From assembly GCF_963678635.1 (NCBI RefSeq), contig NC_087062.1:36546052-36610051 (forward strand): a DNA stretch of 64,000 nt, in the 5' to 3' direction. Source of the stretch: Symsagittifera roscoffensis. Its lineage: Eukaryota; Xenacoelomorpha; Acoela; Convolutidae. The translations under genes and the position numbers were made by a program. Shown here piece after piece: positions 13,101 to 24,042 of this stretch (within the stretch, counting starts at the first letter, position 1; every line of letters starts with the position of its first letter). Under the pieces are notes generated by a model, which did not search any database, had not been told where the DNA came from, and saw only the letters and a list, made by a program, of their open reading frames with translations.

Positions 13101-16100
13101 TTTTGTTCCTTTTTCTTGCAAATATTTTAAAAGACTGTAGTTGTTTAAAACTGTTCAAGAGGCATTGAATCCAGTCAAACAATTCAAAGCGTTTCCCCTA
13201 TCAATTCTTTTTGTTTTGAGTTTTGAAAATTCCAAAAACTTAGCTGAGAGCCCAATTTTCCTGCAAACTTTTTTTTCATCAAACTCCTAAGAATATCCTC
13301 AAACTCAGGAAAATAAATAATTTCCCGGGTCGACAAAAATTTTTTGTTCTACATTTTCATACAACTAAAAAAATGTTAGTCGAACATTTTCACACAATTT
13401 AGAAAAAATATTGTATGAAAATAGTAAAATGAGATTTTTTACGACACAATGATTAAATATAAGCCTTTTTTGCTGATCTGGAATAAATAAGTTTTTGCCA
13501 TGGCTTTACATGAAAGTTACATGCTTTCTGATTTCCCTCCACAAACACAATGATCAAGGAACTTCTAACATAAGAAAACCCCGTGTGTAAGCGGCAGTTA
13601 CCACGCAGCTAAATTGCATTTGGTAATCCTGGCTATGTAAGTAAAGGTTTGGGTTTGATTCAAAATCATATACAAAATTCTAACTTTTTGTTTATGGCTC
13701 TAGAAAACTTCTACTTCAAAAGTTAAAACATGGCCTATTTTTGTTTAGAGTAATAGGTTTATCTTAGCATATAAAAACCAAAAAAAATTATTTGTCTCAC
13801 AATTTTTGCTTTTAGTTTTTGGATTTATTCAGTGAAAAATTTAGCTTCAACTACGTTATAGTTACAAAACAACAAATTTTCAGGCAAAATATTTATTTGA
13901 GCTCAGAAGCGAATTTGCAATAAAAAAAGCGAAAACTGCCACGTTGTTGACATCTAACTACGACGGCATCAAACATGTTTTATAGTTATTGCCAAATAAT
14001 TGGCAATCTTGTTGACCTTGAGCAGTTTAATCGGTCAAAAACTGTTGAAGTTTAAGTTAATTAGTTTTTCGGATAATTAATTAGTGGAAATCAGTAACAA
14101 GATGAAAATATTTTGCTTTGCCAACAATATAGCATTAGGTATATTTCAATTTTAAACCAATTCAAGATAATTTTTGCATTGTAAACCAATTCAAGCTTTT
14201 TTTTCATAGAATTCATCTATGAATTTGTATCATTGACTTTTCTTGTTTGAACGTCTACACGGCTAACTATAAATTTTTGAAGTCATTTGGTCTTTTTGGT
14301 CAAAAATCTGCTCACTATATTCAAGAATAAACAATTAAAAACGCATTATACTAGGAAATAAAAAAACTTGAATGCTCGTCTTCATCTGAAAAATTTTATT
14401 CATTTTCGAAGAGGGGTTCCAAATGTCGTGTCTATCTCTGAGTTTTCTCTGAGAGTGGGGTTGGAGCTTATACGGGCTGATGTACCAGGAAATGTATATC
14501 TGTAAGACCACTAGTTAAATAATAAAATTGCATTGTAACAGCGGGAAATGTTGAAAGGATCTAATGTGTATTATACGATAACCTCTGCAATTGCATAGGC
14601 TACAATGAGTCTGGCGAGGAGGTGTGGGCGGTGGTGAAGAAAGACCCCTTTGCAGAACTTGGGCTGATGAATACAAGTGCATCCAGACCAGGAAGCAGAA
14701 TGATGGCTTTGAGACAGTCAGCGCCTCCCAACTCATTCCAGGTTGGTGCTTGATGTCGTTAAATTATGCCAATTATTCACGAAAACAAGTCATTTTTTCT
14801 CTTATAGCCATTATTTAAAACGTTTGTTCACAGAGCGATACCTAAACAACGGTATTGTCAATAAAATATTAACAAGACTGCTCGTATCAGGGCGAAGCCC
14901 TGAATGTTCCGACTGCCTTTTAAGGTTTATGGAGCAGCAGTAATAACATTTAAAAAATTAAATGAAATAAAAATAAATGAAAATTTTTTATTCTAAATTT
15001 TTTATGAAAATCATCCCCCCACACGCCAAATAAAGTACGAAAAGATAGATTTCGTTCCTTGTAACATATCAATTATGACAAATAAGCTTCGTTAAACCAA
15101 TTTGGAACGATTTATAAGACGGATTAAACCTCCGCTTACGCGTTAATAGCGCGAATTATATCGCGCGTTAATTGTCCCAAATTGGTCAAAATGGCCAAAA
15201 AGGCAATCATTAAACCATAATAACTTTACGAAAAATGATCACAGGTGAAATATCTTTTCAAATTTAAGCTCAGGACAACAATACCTTTTGAATGATATAA
15301 AAAAATCCGTCAAAAATGGCTAGTTAAAAAGTCGAAATTTGTCTGAAGAAAAAAAAAACCCACCCCGAGCACAAATATTCCGTTACTTTCGTATCGAAAG
15401 TCGGAACAATAAAATTTTGGTTTGAACTGAAGCTTATGAATAATTTCCGAAAAGTTATCGCATAACTTCCGTCAGGCAAAGAACCATTCATTCCTACAAT
15501 TTGCTTTTTCTAAGCACTTTAAAATTTTCAAGATAAACAAAATGGATGCTCAGCTCGGTGTTCGTTGAGCTGAAATGCTCTTCAGTAACCACTCCAGACA
15601 CTATAGAGTTTGTAACTTAGTCTGTAGCTATGGTAAATGAATTCAAGTTGAACAAATTGTGCTTGTTCAGCTGGCTGTCTTTTCAGAGATCCCAGAACCA
15701 GCTGTGGAACAATGATGGCGACTTCCAGAATAGTCTGAACAGCTGGGCCATGGCTGCTCCCAGTCACGGTAAGAGCATAGCAATCTCAGCATAGCAATCT
15801 CAAATATACAGCAATAATAAATGTCTCTGATCTGAGTTTTCATTTAGAGCGGGAGATAGTGAAGAACCTACTGAAAAGACTGAATGGAGGCCAAACTCCT
15901 GCGGAATTTGCAAACAGGTAATCATAATTATTCAACCTATCAGGTTTTGAATTTTCCAAAAATAACCTAACAACTGTAATTTTTAAATTTAACCGTTCGC
16001 AAAAACATTTTTTGGCTATTAATGATGATTAAAGCAAGAATTAAATAGCTTTTATCTAATTATAGCCACCAGCAAATTATAGCCCTATCATAAAGATTCC

Positions 16101-16407
16101 TACTGTAGTGGGGCGATCTATTTTTTGTGACAAGGCGGGGAGTGGGAGCTATAGTTGCAAAGCCCTGAAATGTACTATTTATATTCATCGTAGACCTTCG
16201 CGACGTGCTGCTAGTGCCACACCCGTGGAACCCTACCAATACCAGTGTGATCTGAGCATGTTCTCCAACCCGCCCTTCAACCCCTCCAGACACTTCACCA
16301 TAAATCCAGAGTGGACCAGCGAACGCCTAGAGGTCAAGAAGATCCCAGCTGCCCATCTGCACCCGTCGGCTACTCTGAAAAACAAACTGGGACTTCTCAG
16401 AAGCTGA
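6686..16407 (+). CDS. seven-exon gene of unknown function, basic Ser/Arg-rich protein
   Basis: A phase-consistent model joins 6686-7108, 8997-9545, 10707-10908, 14599-14741, 15687-15768, 15848-15917 and 16194-16407 and gives a protein of about 560 residues. The exons are clearly more GC-rich than the introns, all junctions are GT..AG, and every phase fits (0, 0, 0, 1, 0, 1, 2). The last five exons are the firmest; the first two are less certain. The protein is basic and rich in Ser, Pro, Arg and Asn, with no catalytic motif, signal peptide or membrane segment. A short amphipathic stretch (IKDLVKDAVKEYFDSM) opens exon 3, and the C-terminus has aromatic/proline-rich repeats. The composition resembles cytoskeletal or centrosomal scaffold proteins, but I do not recognise the family. 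The 3' half is duplicated and damaged at 28340-33805. Confidence 0.7.
7109..8996 (+). other. intron 1 of the unknown gene
   Basis: AT-rich and without coding signal apart from a tRNA-derived SINE head at 7434-7560. I see nothing else I can name. Confidence 0.5.
7434..7560 (+). repeat. tRNA-derived SINE head
   Basis: The stretch has a tRNA-like 5' half (GTTAAGTGGTTACG, resembling an RNA polymerase III A box) and, about 35 nt later, a B-box-like GATGTTCGAGGACC. A non-tRNA tail follows. The cloverleaf is imperfect and the 3' end continues into unrelated sequence, as in a SINE. The right boundary is uncertain. Confidence 0.55.
8997..9545 (+). CDS. exon 2 of the unknown gene
   Basis: The acceptor TTTTCTTGAG at 8987-8996 opens the frame VGKPIGKKSSAITHFYPFGG in phase 0, and the frame stays open to the donor AAG/GTAGAA at 9546. 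Alternatives in the same phase are an acceptor at 8984 and a donor AAT/GTAACC at 9513. The exon is basic and Ser/Thr-rich. Its last 29 bases fall inside the tandem duplication, whose left breakpoint is at 9516/9517. Confidence 0.55.
10143..10210 (+). repeat. short direct repeats of AAAATAGGTC
   Basis: About five imperfect copies of a ten-base unit AAAATAGGTC, abutting the left arm of the hairpin. Also present in copy 2 at about 27775-27840. Confidence 0.6.
10205..10361. repeat. 157-bp foldback element (long hairpin)
   Basis: Arms of about 65 nt, beginning AAAATGGGTACGATGAAAAG and ending CTTTTCATCATACCCGTTTT, are near-perfect reverse complements around a loop of about 20 nt. No target duplication is clear. 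In an intronic transcript it would form an extended double-stranded stem. It could be a MITE or an inverted duplication. Confidence 0.8.
10707..10908 (+). CDS. exon 3 of the unknown gene
   Basis: Acceptor TTGTTTTCAG at 10697-10706; phase 0 opens with GGPITNGLNGVV; ends ...NPEFR plus one base before the donor GTCGGT (10909). The donor is weak, but the phase matches exon 4 exactly. Confidence 0.8.
11150..11290 (+). repeat. degenerate direct repeat of about 75 bp
   Basis: Two imperfect tandem units around CAGGGCTGAAAAACCACTGC and CAGAGCTGAAACAACGCTGC, each followed by a variant of ACATCCCTGCTTCTTCA. Origin unknown. Confidence 0.45.
11661..11912 (+). other. 252 bp present in copy 1, absent from copy 2
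   Basis: Copy 2 reads straight from AATGTATTTT to GCCAATTACG at 29293/29294, while copy 1 has 252 extra bases between the same flanks. A TT microhomology at the ends suggests deletion from copy 2. Confidence 0.8.
12047..12497. mobile_element. MITE-like foldback element with CCCGGG terminal inverted repeats
   Basis: Terminal inverted repeats ATCCCGGGTTGA and TCAACCCGGGAT bound 451 bp with no coding capacity. The interior has several complementary CATACAATTT/AAATTGTATG pieces that could fold further. An AT dinucleotide lies at both ends. A shorter related piece with CCCGGGTCGAC lies at about 13324-13430. The superfamily is not identifiable from the ends alone. Confidence 0.6.
12498..14598 (+). 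other. remainder of intron 3
   Basis: AT-rich, with homopolymer runs and a related CCCGGG fragment near 13324-13430. I see no exon or RNA gene. A 64-codon minus-strand frame at 12579-12773 is also open in copy 2, but nothing supports it as a gene. Confidence 0.45.
14599..14741 (+). CDS. exon 4 of the unknown gene
   Basis: Acceptor ATTGCATAG; enters in phase 1 and reads GYNESGEEVWAVVKKDP..., ending ...PPNSFQ in phase 0 before the donor GTTGGT (14742). Confidence 0.8.
14742..15686 (+). other. intron 4 of the unknown gene
   Basis: About 945 bp of AT-rich sequence with no coding signal. A short GCGCG-containing inverted stretch lies near 15135-15175. Confidence 0.5.
15687..15768 (+). CDS. exon 5 of the unknown gene
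   Basis: Acceptor CTGTCTTTTCAG and donor GTAAGA are both strong. The exon reads RSQNQLWNNDGDFQNSLNSW and on to AAPSH plus one base. Confidence 0.85.
15848..15917 (+). CDS. exon 6 of the unknown gene
   Basis: Follows a 79-bp intron; acceptor TTTTCATTTAG, donor GTAATC. Reads EREIVKNLLKRLNGGQTPAE and then FAN plus two bases. Confidence 0.85.
16194..16407 (+). CDS. terminal exon 7 of the unknown gene
   Basis: Acceptor TTCATCGTAG; completes an Arg codon, then PSRRAASATPVEPYQYQC through ...KNKLGLLRS and TGA. The C-terminus has the segment FNPSRHFTINPEWTSERL. In copy 2 the Arg codon after NPS is TGA. Confidence 0.85.
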
Positions 16408-18989
16408 TCTAATAGAAACGAGAAGACCAAAAATAATAAGTAAAGCTAAGCTATGGAATTAAAGACACGCAATGAAAAATTGAATTAATAATTTTAAAAA
16501 ATGCTTCGCTAATTTAGATCCAAATGATCGTTTTTAAAAATCATACAGGAATCAAGAACAATCTGTTGTTGCGACCACAGCTATCTTCTTGAATGTTTCA
16601 GCAAAAAAGGTTAAAATAATTAGTATAAAGAAATGTTTCAGAATTGGTGTTTTTTGGTCAAAAGAGAAGTGAGATATTGAGCTGCAAGACTTAGCTCCTC
16701 GTATCTCAGTGAACATATGTTAACTCGAGTTTAAAAATTCAAGGTGAGTGATATGATAAAAAGGAGAAGAGTCTGGGGCTGTGCAAGTATCTTAGAATGC
16801 TTCAACCACACTTCGTGTGGCTTGGCAGAAAATTATAGATGAGAAAAATTTTCCAAACAACGCTACAATGGCAAAGAGTATGATGATATAAACCAAAAGT
16901 CAGTTGATAAAGGATACACTCAAAAAGCGATGAAATAAAATTGGTTTCTAGTTAATTTGATTTCAAATGTCAGTTGTTAAATAAAATCTCTTTCGAGTCA
17001 CAGTCGTTTTTACCTATACGCTAAAAACTTTTGGAAATTTTTGGAAAAAGAGTTTTTGAATTATTATGTCTATTTGAACGGTAAAAAACTTTTTTTTTTT
17101 CAAGTGTATCTTCGTTAAATTGCTTTTTTGTTTTTCCCTATTGAGTTATGTCCAGGAGTGGCTCACTCATAAAGTAATTTCAGATAAGATATACCATCTG
17201 TTCATCACGCTATCTTATTTTTGGTCGGATAGATTCGTGCAACTTCTTAGTCTAATACCAATCCTAATCTTACTCTTATATCTCCTAGTCTCAATAGATC
17301 TATTGTATACTGGTATCTGCGAGTTAGATATCAGGAACTGTCTCAAGGGAGAAAACTGTTTTCTAATAAAATTTATTTTGCCCTGGTGCTGAAACTATGA
17401 ATAGCTTCAGCGTTACAAATAATTGTAATTGTTAGTTATGGATCATGATTGGTAAGTTAGAAACGTTTTAAAGAGATAGTTTTATCAATAATATAATTGC
17501 ATATAAATACTAGTTTTAAACTGATTCCACCCATCCAGGGCTTAGAGAGTTTTAAATTTTAAAGCCTATTGCAGTAAAGAACGGATGGAGAGATTTCTTG
17601 TTACTCTGACCAATTTCTTTTTGAACCAGTGACTGCGTGAGAGAAGAGGGAGAGAAAGTTGTTCGTGTTTTGGAGTAGATGTCTTCATAGAGAGTAGGGG
17701 GAGTCTTGTTCGTGTTCAAGAAGTGGGTCTCGTTTAGCCTATATCGTCTTGAATGATTGTGTCAAGCAGTCAAGAATTGAGAATGATGCAGTGATGTGTT
17801 GATTTCGTTAAGCTAGAGAGAGGCTACGTGAAAGATGAAGTTTGACTTCTCAGTGTGAACTGCCAAGTGACTTGGATCGGTATGTGAAGTCAACATCGAG
17901 TTGGCCATTGATCTTCTTTAATGTGTTGCTTTGCTGCGATGTTGGGTCCACACTTCGAGTCCTGTGAGGGTTGTGACTACGGCAACAAACCAACAGATTT
18001 GCCATTTCACAGTCGGATTGTTGTCGAATTTTTATCTCGTATTGCTGATCGATCCGGTTGCTCTAAGAATTCTTCTTACATTGCATTTTAAACCTATATC
18101 TTGTTAATGAGATTAGTTTTAGTTATGATATTTATTAGTTGTTTTCGCATCAGCGTTTTTGTTTAGTTTCGGTAATTTTAAAGAGTCGCTCAAACTAGAG
18201 CAACTCTCGTCAAAAATTGAGTGCGTGTCGTAAGCGTGGCTAAAGCGCGGTGGGTTAGGCCGGCTATAGAGCATGCTCAGGACATTCTAATGGGTAGTGA
18301 GGCCATTTGAAGGGGGGAATATATTTTCCGTCCCTGTGAGCAGAATCTCTTTTCATGTTCAACTTTTTGCTCTTTTTGTCAGGTGTTTTCTCTTTTTTGT
18401 TTTTGGCTTTGTCCTTTTATCAAAAACAGATTGTTTTATTTTGGGTTTTCATTTTTACATTTTGGTGTTTTAAGTGGTTTCAATAAAACTTGAAATTCGT
18501 TTAAAAAGAATAGTTTTCTATTTTCAATCTGCGTACCTTGGGATTGTTTTATACATTCGGTTCGTTTTTGGGTGTTAGTAAGCTGCGTTGGTTAGCTTTA
18601 AAGTACTTATAATTCCTTCTAACCGTGTTGAAGGAAAGTTTGAATCGTGTGAAGCCAAGTTAGAGTTGTTATCAGTTACTGTTGAAATCGAGTTTGGCGA
18701 GTTTGGTGAAATGTGGGCGACTAAATGAAAGTATTCAGTTAAAAAAGAAGCTCAAATAAAAAAAGTGAGTTTCTTGTATTCATTTGCTTTATATTGGTTT
18801 ACTACTTCGTTTTTTTTTCTAAAGAATTATTATTTTATTGCAATTTGTTTTAAACTTTTTTCACTTGAATAATTCAGTTTCACTGTTGGATTAAAACGTT
18901 TAAAATTTAAATAAATTGTTTGTTTTTTGTTTTAGTTTTATTCTCTTAGATAAGTGATTGGTGAAATTTAAAAAAGGAAAATGAAAAAC
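16408..18989. other. 3' flank of the gene and unresolved AT-rich sequence
   Basis: No convincing gene. A hydrophobic 90-codon frame at 17120-17392 starts only at TTG and lacks support. The part at 18200-18520 has a GC-rich stretch followed by CAATAAAAC and a T-rich tail, which resembles an LTR or a polyadenylation region. I could not find a partner LTR or clean termini. Confidence 0.35.
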
Positions 18990-21900
18990 AAGTGTAATAA
19001 GGGTGAGTTTTTTGTTTCATTTCTATTAGTAACAACAGTATAATTCGTTCTTACGAGGGTTCGGTTTTGGGGGAAAATCCATGGTGGAAGATAGGCTTGA
19101 TAACGACTTTAGTGCGAAGCAGAGGCCAAAGAACTTCAAGCGCTCTGATGATGTCCACTTCTTCGATAATTGTTGAAAACTAATGATTCGTGTTTTGAAT
19201 TAGTTTCTTAAGTTTATGATTAAATTTAGTACTGTGAATGTGTTCGAGCAGGGTTATTTCAATGGGCTGTATATATTCGTGGGTGTTTTGATGGTACGGT
19301 CGATTAGAAAGGTGTTAGTCAGTGGGCAAAATGTATACATCTGTCGGACGGGATCAGAATTACGGAGGATGCCGGGTAAGTTAGTTGGTTTGATGCAATA
19401 TGGGAAATTCAAGAAATATGGTAATGTGTACTTTTAATTTATGAACATAAAATGATTAAGTGAGTTACGGTATGGTGAGTTGGTTATAAAGTGTTTTTGA
19501 ATGAATCTATAAAAAAAGTACCTACGTGTGGGTTAGTTTTGTTTTAAGCATTATTTCATGTGAGCAGTGAATATCTCTTACTTTTGGTGTAAAGAAGTAA
19601 AATGTTGGTGCGAGAGCACTGGTTGAATTTATTCAAAAAACGGCTCACAAGCGTTGGTGTTTGTTATTGCATGAGCAATTATCAAACATCTCATTAGTGC
19701 TATCTAGACGGAATATATATTCCGATTTAATGAAAAGTTTTTCTGTTTGTTGAGGATTAGTGTTTGGATGTCTGTGTTTGTATCTTCCATGTATCTAGTG
19801 AAAGTATGATTGAAATACTTTATAGAAACCCGATTAGCGCTTGATGCTATGAATCTAATTAGTGTCTGATTTAAGCCGATGGTAGGGAATTGATTTTCGA
19901 GAAGTGGATTGGTGAGTTGGTGAATGATGGTAAAACAGAGTTCACTATTTTCGAGGTTGTTTTTTCAGGGGAAATTTTAATGGGTTAGTAAAACTGTAAT
20001 AGGTGATCCAGGAGAGTGTGGTAATTAGCACGTTTTCATCAACGAAAGGGTTCAGTTGGTTTGCATTGTATGTTGTATAGTATGTATATCGGGGGAAAAT
20101 GGTAGGTTGTGAGGTAAAAGCTCTGGGGTTTTAGTGTATTGTGGGTGGTGGGAATATAATCGGGATGAACGTGGACGACTAAACGGTAATTAAGGTGTGG
20201 TATTAAGATGCTTTAGTTTAAAAACTCTTTGTGCTCTAGTCGGTGCAATATTAACAGAATCAGTTGAGGTATCCAATGTTGTGGCTAAGGGGTTAGCTGG
20301 TGATTTGTTAATCCGTTATTTGTGTCATTTGGGTGTTGTTGTTAAGTTATAAAGTTACTAGTTCAAGCTCAAGATGATTGTCGTTCATGGGGCTAGATGC
20401 GTCGGGTTGGTTACTTGACATTGGGTAAAGGTTAGGGGTAGCTACAGTGTATGAAGAGGGGGAGGGAGAGATTGAAGTGGGATGCTCGGAAACAGAGGTT
20501 TGGAAAGGTGGTTGGGAAAAGTTTTTAAGGCTAGGTTCTGAGTCAAGGAAATTGTCAGACTTTTCTACATCAGAATTATTAAAGTTAGATATGCTGTTAA
20601 AAACTGTTTGGATTGAATCTTCTGAGTCTGTGCGTGGTTAGAAGAAAAACTGAGTAAAGGAGAAGAGGTGAGGTCTGAGAGTGAAGTTCGAGAGGAATGG
20701 CGTTGGAGGTTTGATGGATAGGAAAGGGAACGTTTGGGGTATTCAATCTGTCGGCTCATCGTGGACTAAAAAGTTGATTGTTTTGAGAACAAACATTTTT
20801 TGTATGTGGTTGATCAACAATTTTTCACAGGTGTCGTCAATTTTTGGTTGATAAAGTGTTATATGAAATATTGGACCTCGTGGGAAATTACTACCTTGAG
20901 AGGTTTGTTCAGTAGTTACGAGTGTGTCATATAATTTTGTGGAACTAATAATAAAGGATGATTATTATGTAGGCTGTGTCCATATGGTGGTGCTGTAGGT
21001 GTTGAAATTGTATTGTCTTGTGGAGTGTCATATGTGTTTGGTTTTGTAGACACCTTTTTTTTACATTCGCTAATCTGTGCGTCAAGGAGGATTTTTTAAA
21101 AATTGTGTCGGAAAATATTCTAAGAACTCCTGCAAATAGAGTGCTTGCTACGCTTGCTTGTCTTTTGACTTGTGTATGTATTGTGCATGTATTATAGTTT
21201 CCTTTTATGAGTGAAAATAGAATACCAAAAAAACTGAACATTGCAGGTAAGTTAGTCAATTTTTTATATATATATATAGTAGGTCCATCCTAGAAAAGCT
21301 AGGATTTCGTTTTTGATATTGACACAGCAAAAAACAATAGTTGGCGAAAAATCTAGTGGACGGTGTTTTTCACCGTTAAAATATATATACTCTGTATTTT
21401 TCTGAGGTAACCGCTGTAGTCGTGTCCATAAATATCTGAGAAGCCTCCTGTTTCAGCTAGTTTTCGTAAATTTTGGTCAATTGATTGTCTTTGTGTTGTA
21501 TCCATTTTAGTGAGAATTTCTTCAAGTTGTTGTTATCGAATGAATGTGATGTTGTGTGTCGGAATTAAATTGAAACGTTTTGATTGTAGGTCGATCTTTG
21601 GGTTACGAGCAATTGCACGCATCTCGGATAAAATTTTCTCTAGGGGTGGCATTAGTGTACGATATGGAGTGAGAAGATAAAATTTTAATATTTATCTTCG
21701 TTTGGATTTAGAAGCTGTACTATGTTGTGGCTATTTTCAGATCCACACTGGACAGCTGAATCACCAAAAAAGGTGCGTCGTGATAGTGTATCTACAAAAT
21801 GTTCTTTATTTTCGTATAATATAGGGATTCGTTGGTAACATCTTTTGTATTCAAAAACTTAAAGTGGTGAAATTTAAAGTGGTGTGTAATACTAAAGAAT

Positions 21901-22460
21901 GTTTCCTTCATAGTCAATAAAGTTAGAGCGGTTGCCTGATTATAGGTATCCTGCGTATGATATTTTAAGTACACCTAAAGAGAGCAATTGTATATTTTGT
22001 ATTTTTTCAAATTCACATAAGTGATGGAGTGTTTCTATTTCGGAGAGTGACTTTTTTTGAAAAATTCTACCTGATGTATAATCTAATTCATATCAAGAAA
22101 TATATCGTTGTGGGTTGCACCTAAACAGGTGTTATTCATTAGTTAAAGTTCTTGTAATCGTTAAATATCTTTATTTTCTGGATAAATTTTTCCGCCAGTG
22201 TTTCCTGTGTTTTTGTATAATGTTACTGGAAATTGGATTTTTTGACTTCTTCATTTTGGTATGAATGTGCTGCATCAATAATTAATTTGCCTGTTTTCAT
22301 GTCAAAATCTGTGGCTTATTCGACGAGAGTTTCTGAACTTTGTGTTTTGAAAAGTGGTTTGGAATTTTACATGCTACTTTCGTTTCAGGGTATATTTGAA
22401 AACGTGTTAAAAAGTATTGTTGTTCTGAGCTCAAGTTTCAAATTTATTTTTTTCTTTTGA
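18990..22460 (-). pseudogene. decayed A-rich retroelement coding remnant, copy 1
   Basis: On the minus strand this stretch has the same A-rich, G-poor skew as the retroelement at 1-6356. It also has many protein-like pieces in shifting frames. Examples from right to left are KTGKLIIDAAHSYQNEEVK, NNTCLGATHNDIFLDMN, FFGDSAVQCGSENSHNIVQL, LRKLAETGGFSDIYGHDYSG and a hydrophobic MFSFFGILFSLIKGN. Cysteines, NxT sites and the hydrophobic segment would suit an envelope-like or other 3' ORF, but stops and frameshifts are frequent and I recognise no family motif. It lies 3' of the host gene on the other strand and is duplicated at 36370-39840. A (TA)n run sits at 21265-21280. Confidence 0.35.
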
Positions 22461-22586
22461 TCGTTTTTTGTAGAGTTTCGAAGATTTAAAAATCGCCAAA
22501 TTGTCTTTTTTGCGAGATTTAGCTAGCTGTATAATTCGAGCTATTGACCCGCGTAAACGGAGTTTTAATCTGTCTGACTGGTTTCC

Positions 22587-22694
22587 TACTGGAGTAGTGA
22601 GTAATTCCGTTCTAGAGTAGTGACTACTGGAGTAGGACTAATTCCGTCTAAGGCTGGAGTAGTGACTGTTGGAGTAGGACTAATTCCGTCTTAC
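22587..22694 (+). repeat. short tandem repeat of CTGGAGTAG...AATTCCGTC units, copy 1
   Basis: Three imperfect units of about 35-45 bp built from ACTGGAGTAGTGACT and GGAGTAGGACTAATTCCGTC. Non-coding; copy 2 is at 39971-40079. Confidence 0.75.
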
Positions 22695-23005
22695 TAGTTT
22701 CGCAATTCTTTCTGGAGGGTTTTTTTCACATTTCTCTATTTTGCTGACAATCGTCATCAAGGCCTCGTCCATCAACCTTTCATTGCTGGCTACTGGCGTT
22801 ATTAGAGGCTGATAAAAACAAGATCAATGTTAAAACGGTTTCGTCAATTCGACATCATCAGTAAAACCTGAAAAACCAAAACACAATCGTAAACGATGCA
22901 ACATGTAGAAAGAACTAACTTAAAAAAAATAGCACGAAAATGGAATGAAAAATTGAGTTCAAGATAACAATAGTGTTAAAACATTGAGACTCATTGATAC
23001 TGCTA

Positions 23006-23025
23006 TGTGACATTCGACCAGAATG
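23006..23025 (+). repeat. LTR-like terminus related to the 17.6 kb element, copy 1
   Basis: The 20 bases TGTGACATTCGACCAGAATG equal the sense-strand start of the 17.6 kb element's LTR (reverse complement of 45450-45469). Weaker similarity continues (CAAAATGCAA, then CGAATTTTT). It may be the 5' edge of an older, diverged LTR. Confidence 0.5.
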
Positions 23026-23536
23026 TGTCAAAATGCAAGTTTGAAATCGAATTTTTATTATAGCATCTGAATGAGAAGATTGACGATTTTAACACATTAG
23101 TGGTGTTAATCGTTCATTTTGACAAAGCGGAATGGTTAATTTGGACTGACATGTTATTTTTTTAAAACTCGTTCAAAAAGAAAGACACGTGACAACGTCG
23201 AAATTTCGCGACAACTGAAAACTGCAAAAAGAAACAGAACAGCAGAATTCGTTGAGAAAAACGGTGAACGTTGAGAAAATGATTAGCCTAATTGTTGTGA
23301 TAAACTTATTAAATAGATTTCCTTTCTCCGTATACAAACTGTGTATTATATGCCCTAGACTTAAATCAAAAATCGCATTATTGAACGGAAAAATAGCGAA
23401 GTCCTGCTGCTCTAGGTGTTGCAGGTGAAGATTTATGGTCCACTTTGTTGACGCAAGCTCTTTTCGTGCGGCCATCGACGCATCCCCTAGAAATTTCCAA
23501 TAGAAAATATTCCCCATCCAGACATTAGTAGGAGGA

Positions 23537-23922
23537 TTGAGCATCAACCCTGCCACAAAAAAGAACTACCACTCAATCCAGAAGAATGAAAACAAACTTA
23601 TTCTGTGGCACGACTTGATCAACAATACTGTGGCCCCCCACCACAGCAACAGCTGGAAACCTTGTTCAGTAGAACTACTGCTTTCGAATCTCCACGGACT
23701 GCGTCACCGGATCGAAGCAAAAGTATACACAAAACGAACCAACACCACAGACATACTCAAAAGATTGAGAACATTGGACATCCTCATTATCCCAGTAAGA
23801 AAGTTACTAATCCACAAGAAAGAGAAAGAACAAAAGAATCTTGCGAGATTCGAGGCAAATTCACCCGTCTTGAGAGACTAATCAGATCCGTCTACCGAAG
23901 TAAAAATAATTTGAAAAAATAG
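23537..23922 (+). pseudogene. coding-like remnant upstream of LINE ORF1, copy 1
   Basis: Two overlapping open frames cover the same bases. The one from about 23605 looks more protein-like, with QQYCGPPPQQQLETLF and a basic His/Lys/Ser-rich tail. No family is recognised. It may be a 5' extension of the LINE or an older insertion. In copy 2 (40922-41265) small indels change the frame. Confidence 0.3.
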
Positions 23923-24042
23923 TCTTGAAAAAACGGTCAAAGTCCGCTACGAAGTAGTCAAAGAAACAGTCAACGTCGAAGTGAAGGTTGAAAAAGAACA
24001 GCAAAAAACAAAAAAGTAAGAAGCTTTTTCTGAAATTACAAG

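Noticed and set aside
17120-17392. Hydrophobic 90-codon plus-strand frame, also at 34508-34780
   Set aside because: Starts only at TTG, AT-rich, no motif or splice signals; hydrophobic frames are expected by chance in T-rich DNA.
19216-19437. 73-codon plus-strand frame, also at 36596-36817
   Set aside because: ATG start and conserved in both copies, but no motif; lies opposite the A-rich minus-strand remnant and is probably a shadow.
22587-22694. CRISPR-like repeat array
   Set aside because: Three imperfect tandem units without unique spacers, in eukaryotic DNA.
23173-23556. 127-codon minus-strand frame, also at 40558-40941
   Set aside because: No recognisable motif, lies in the LINE/LTR-like upstream region, and recent duplication explains its preservation.
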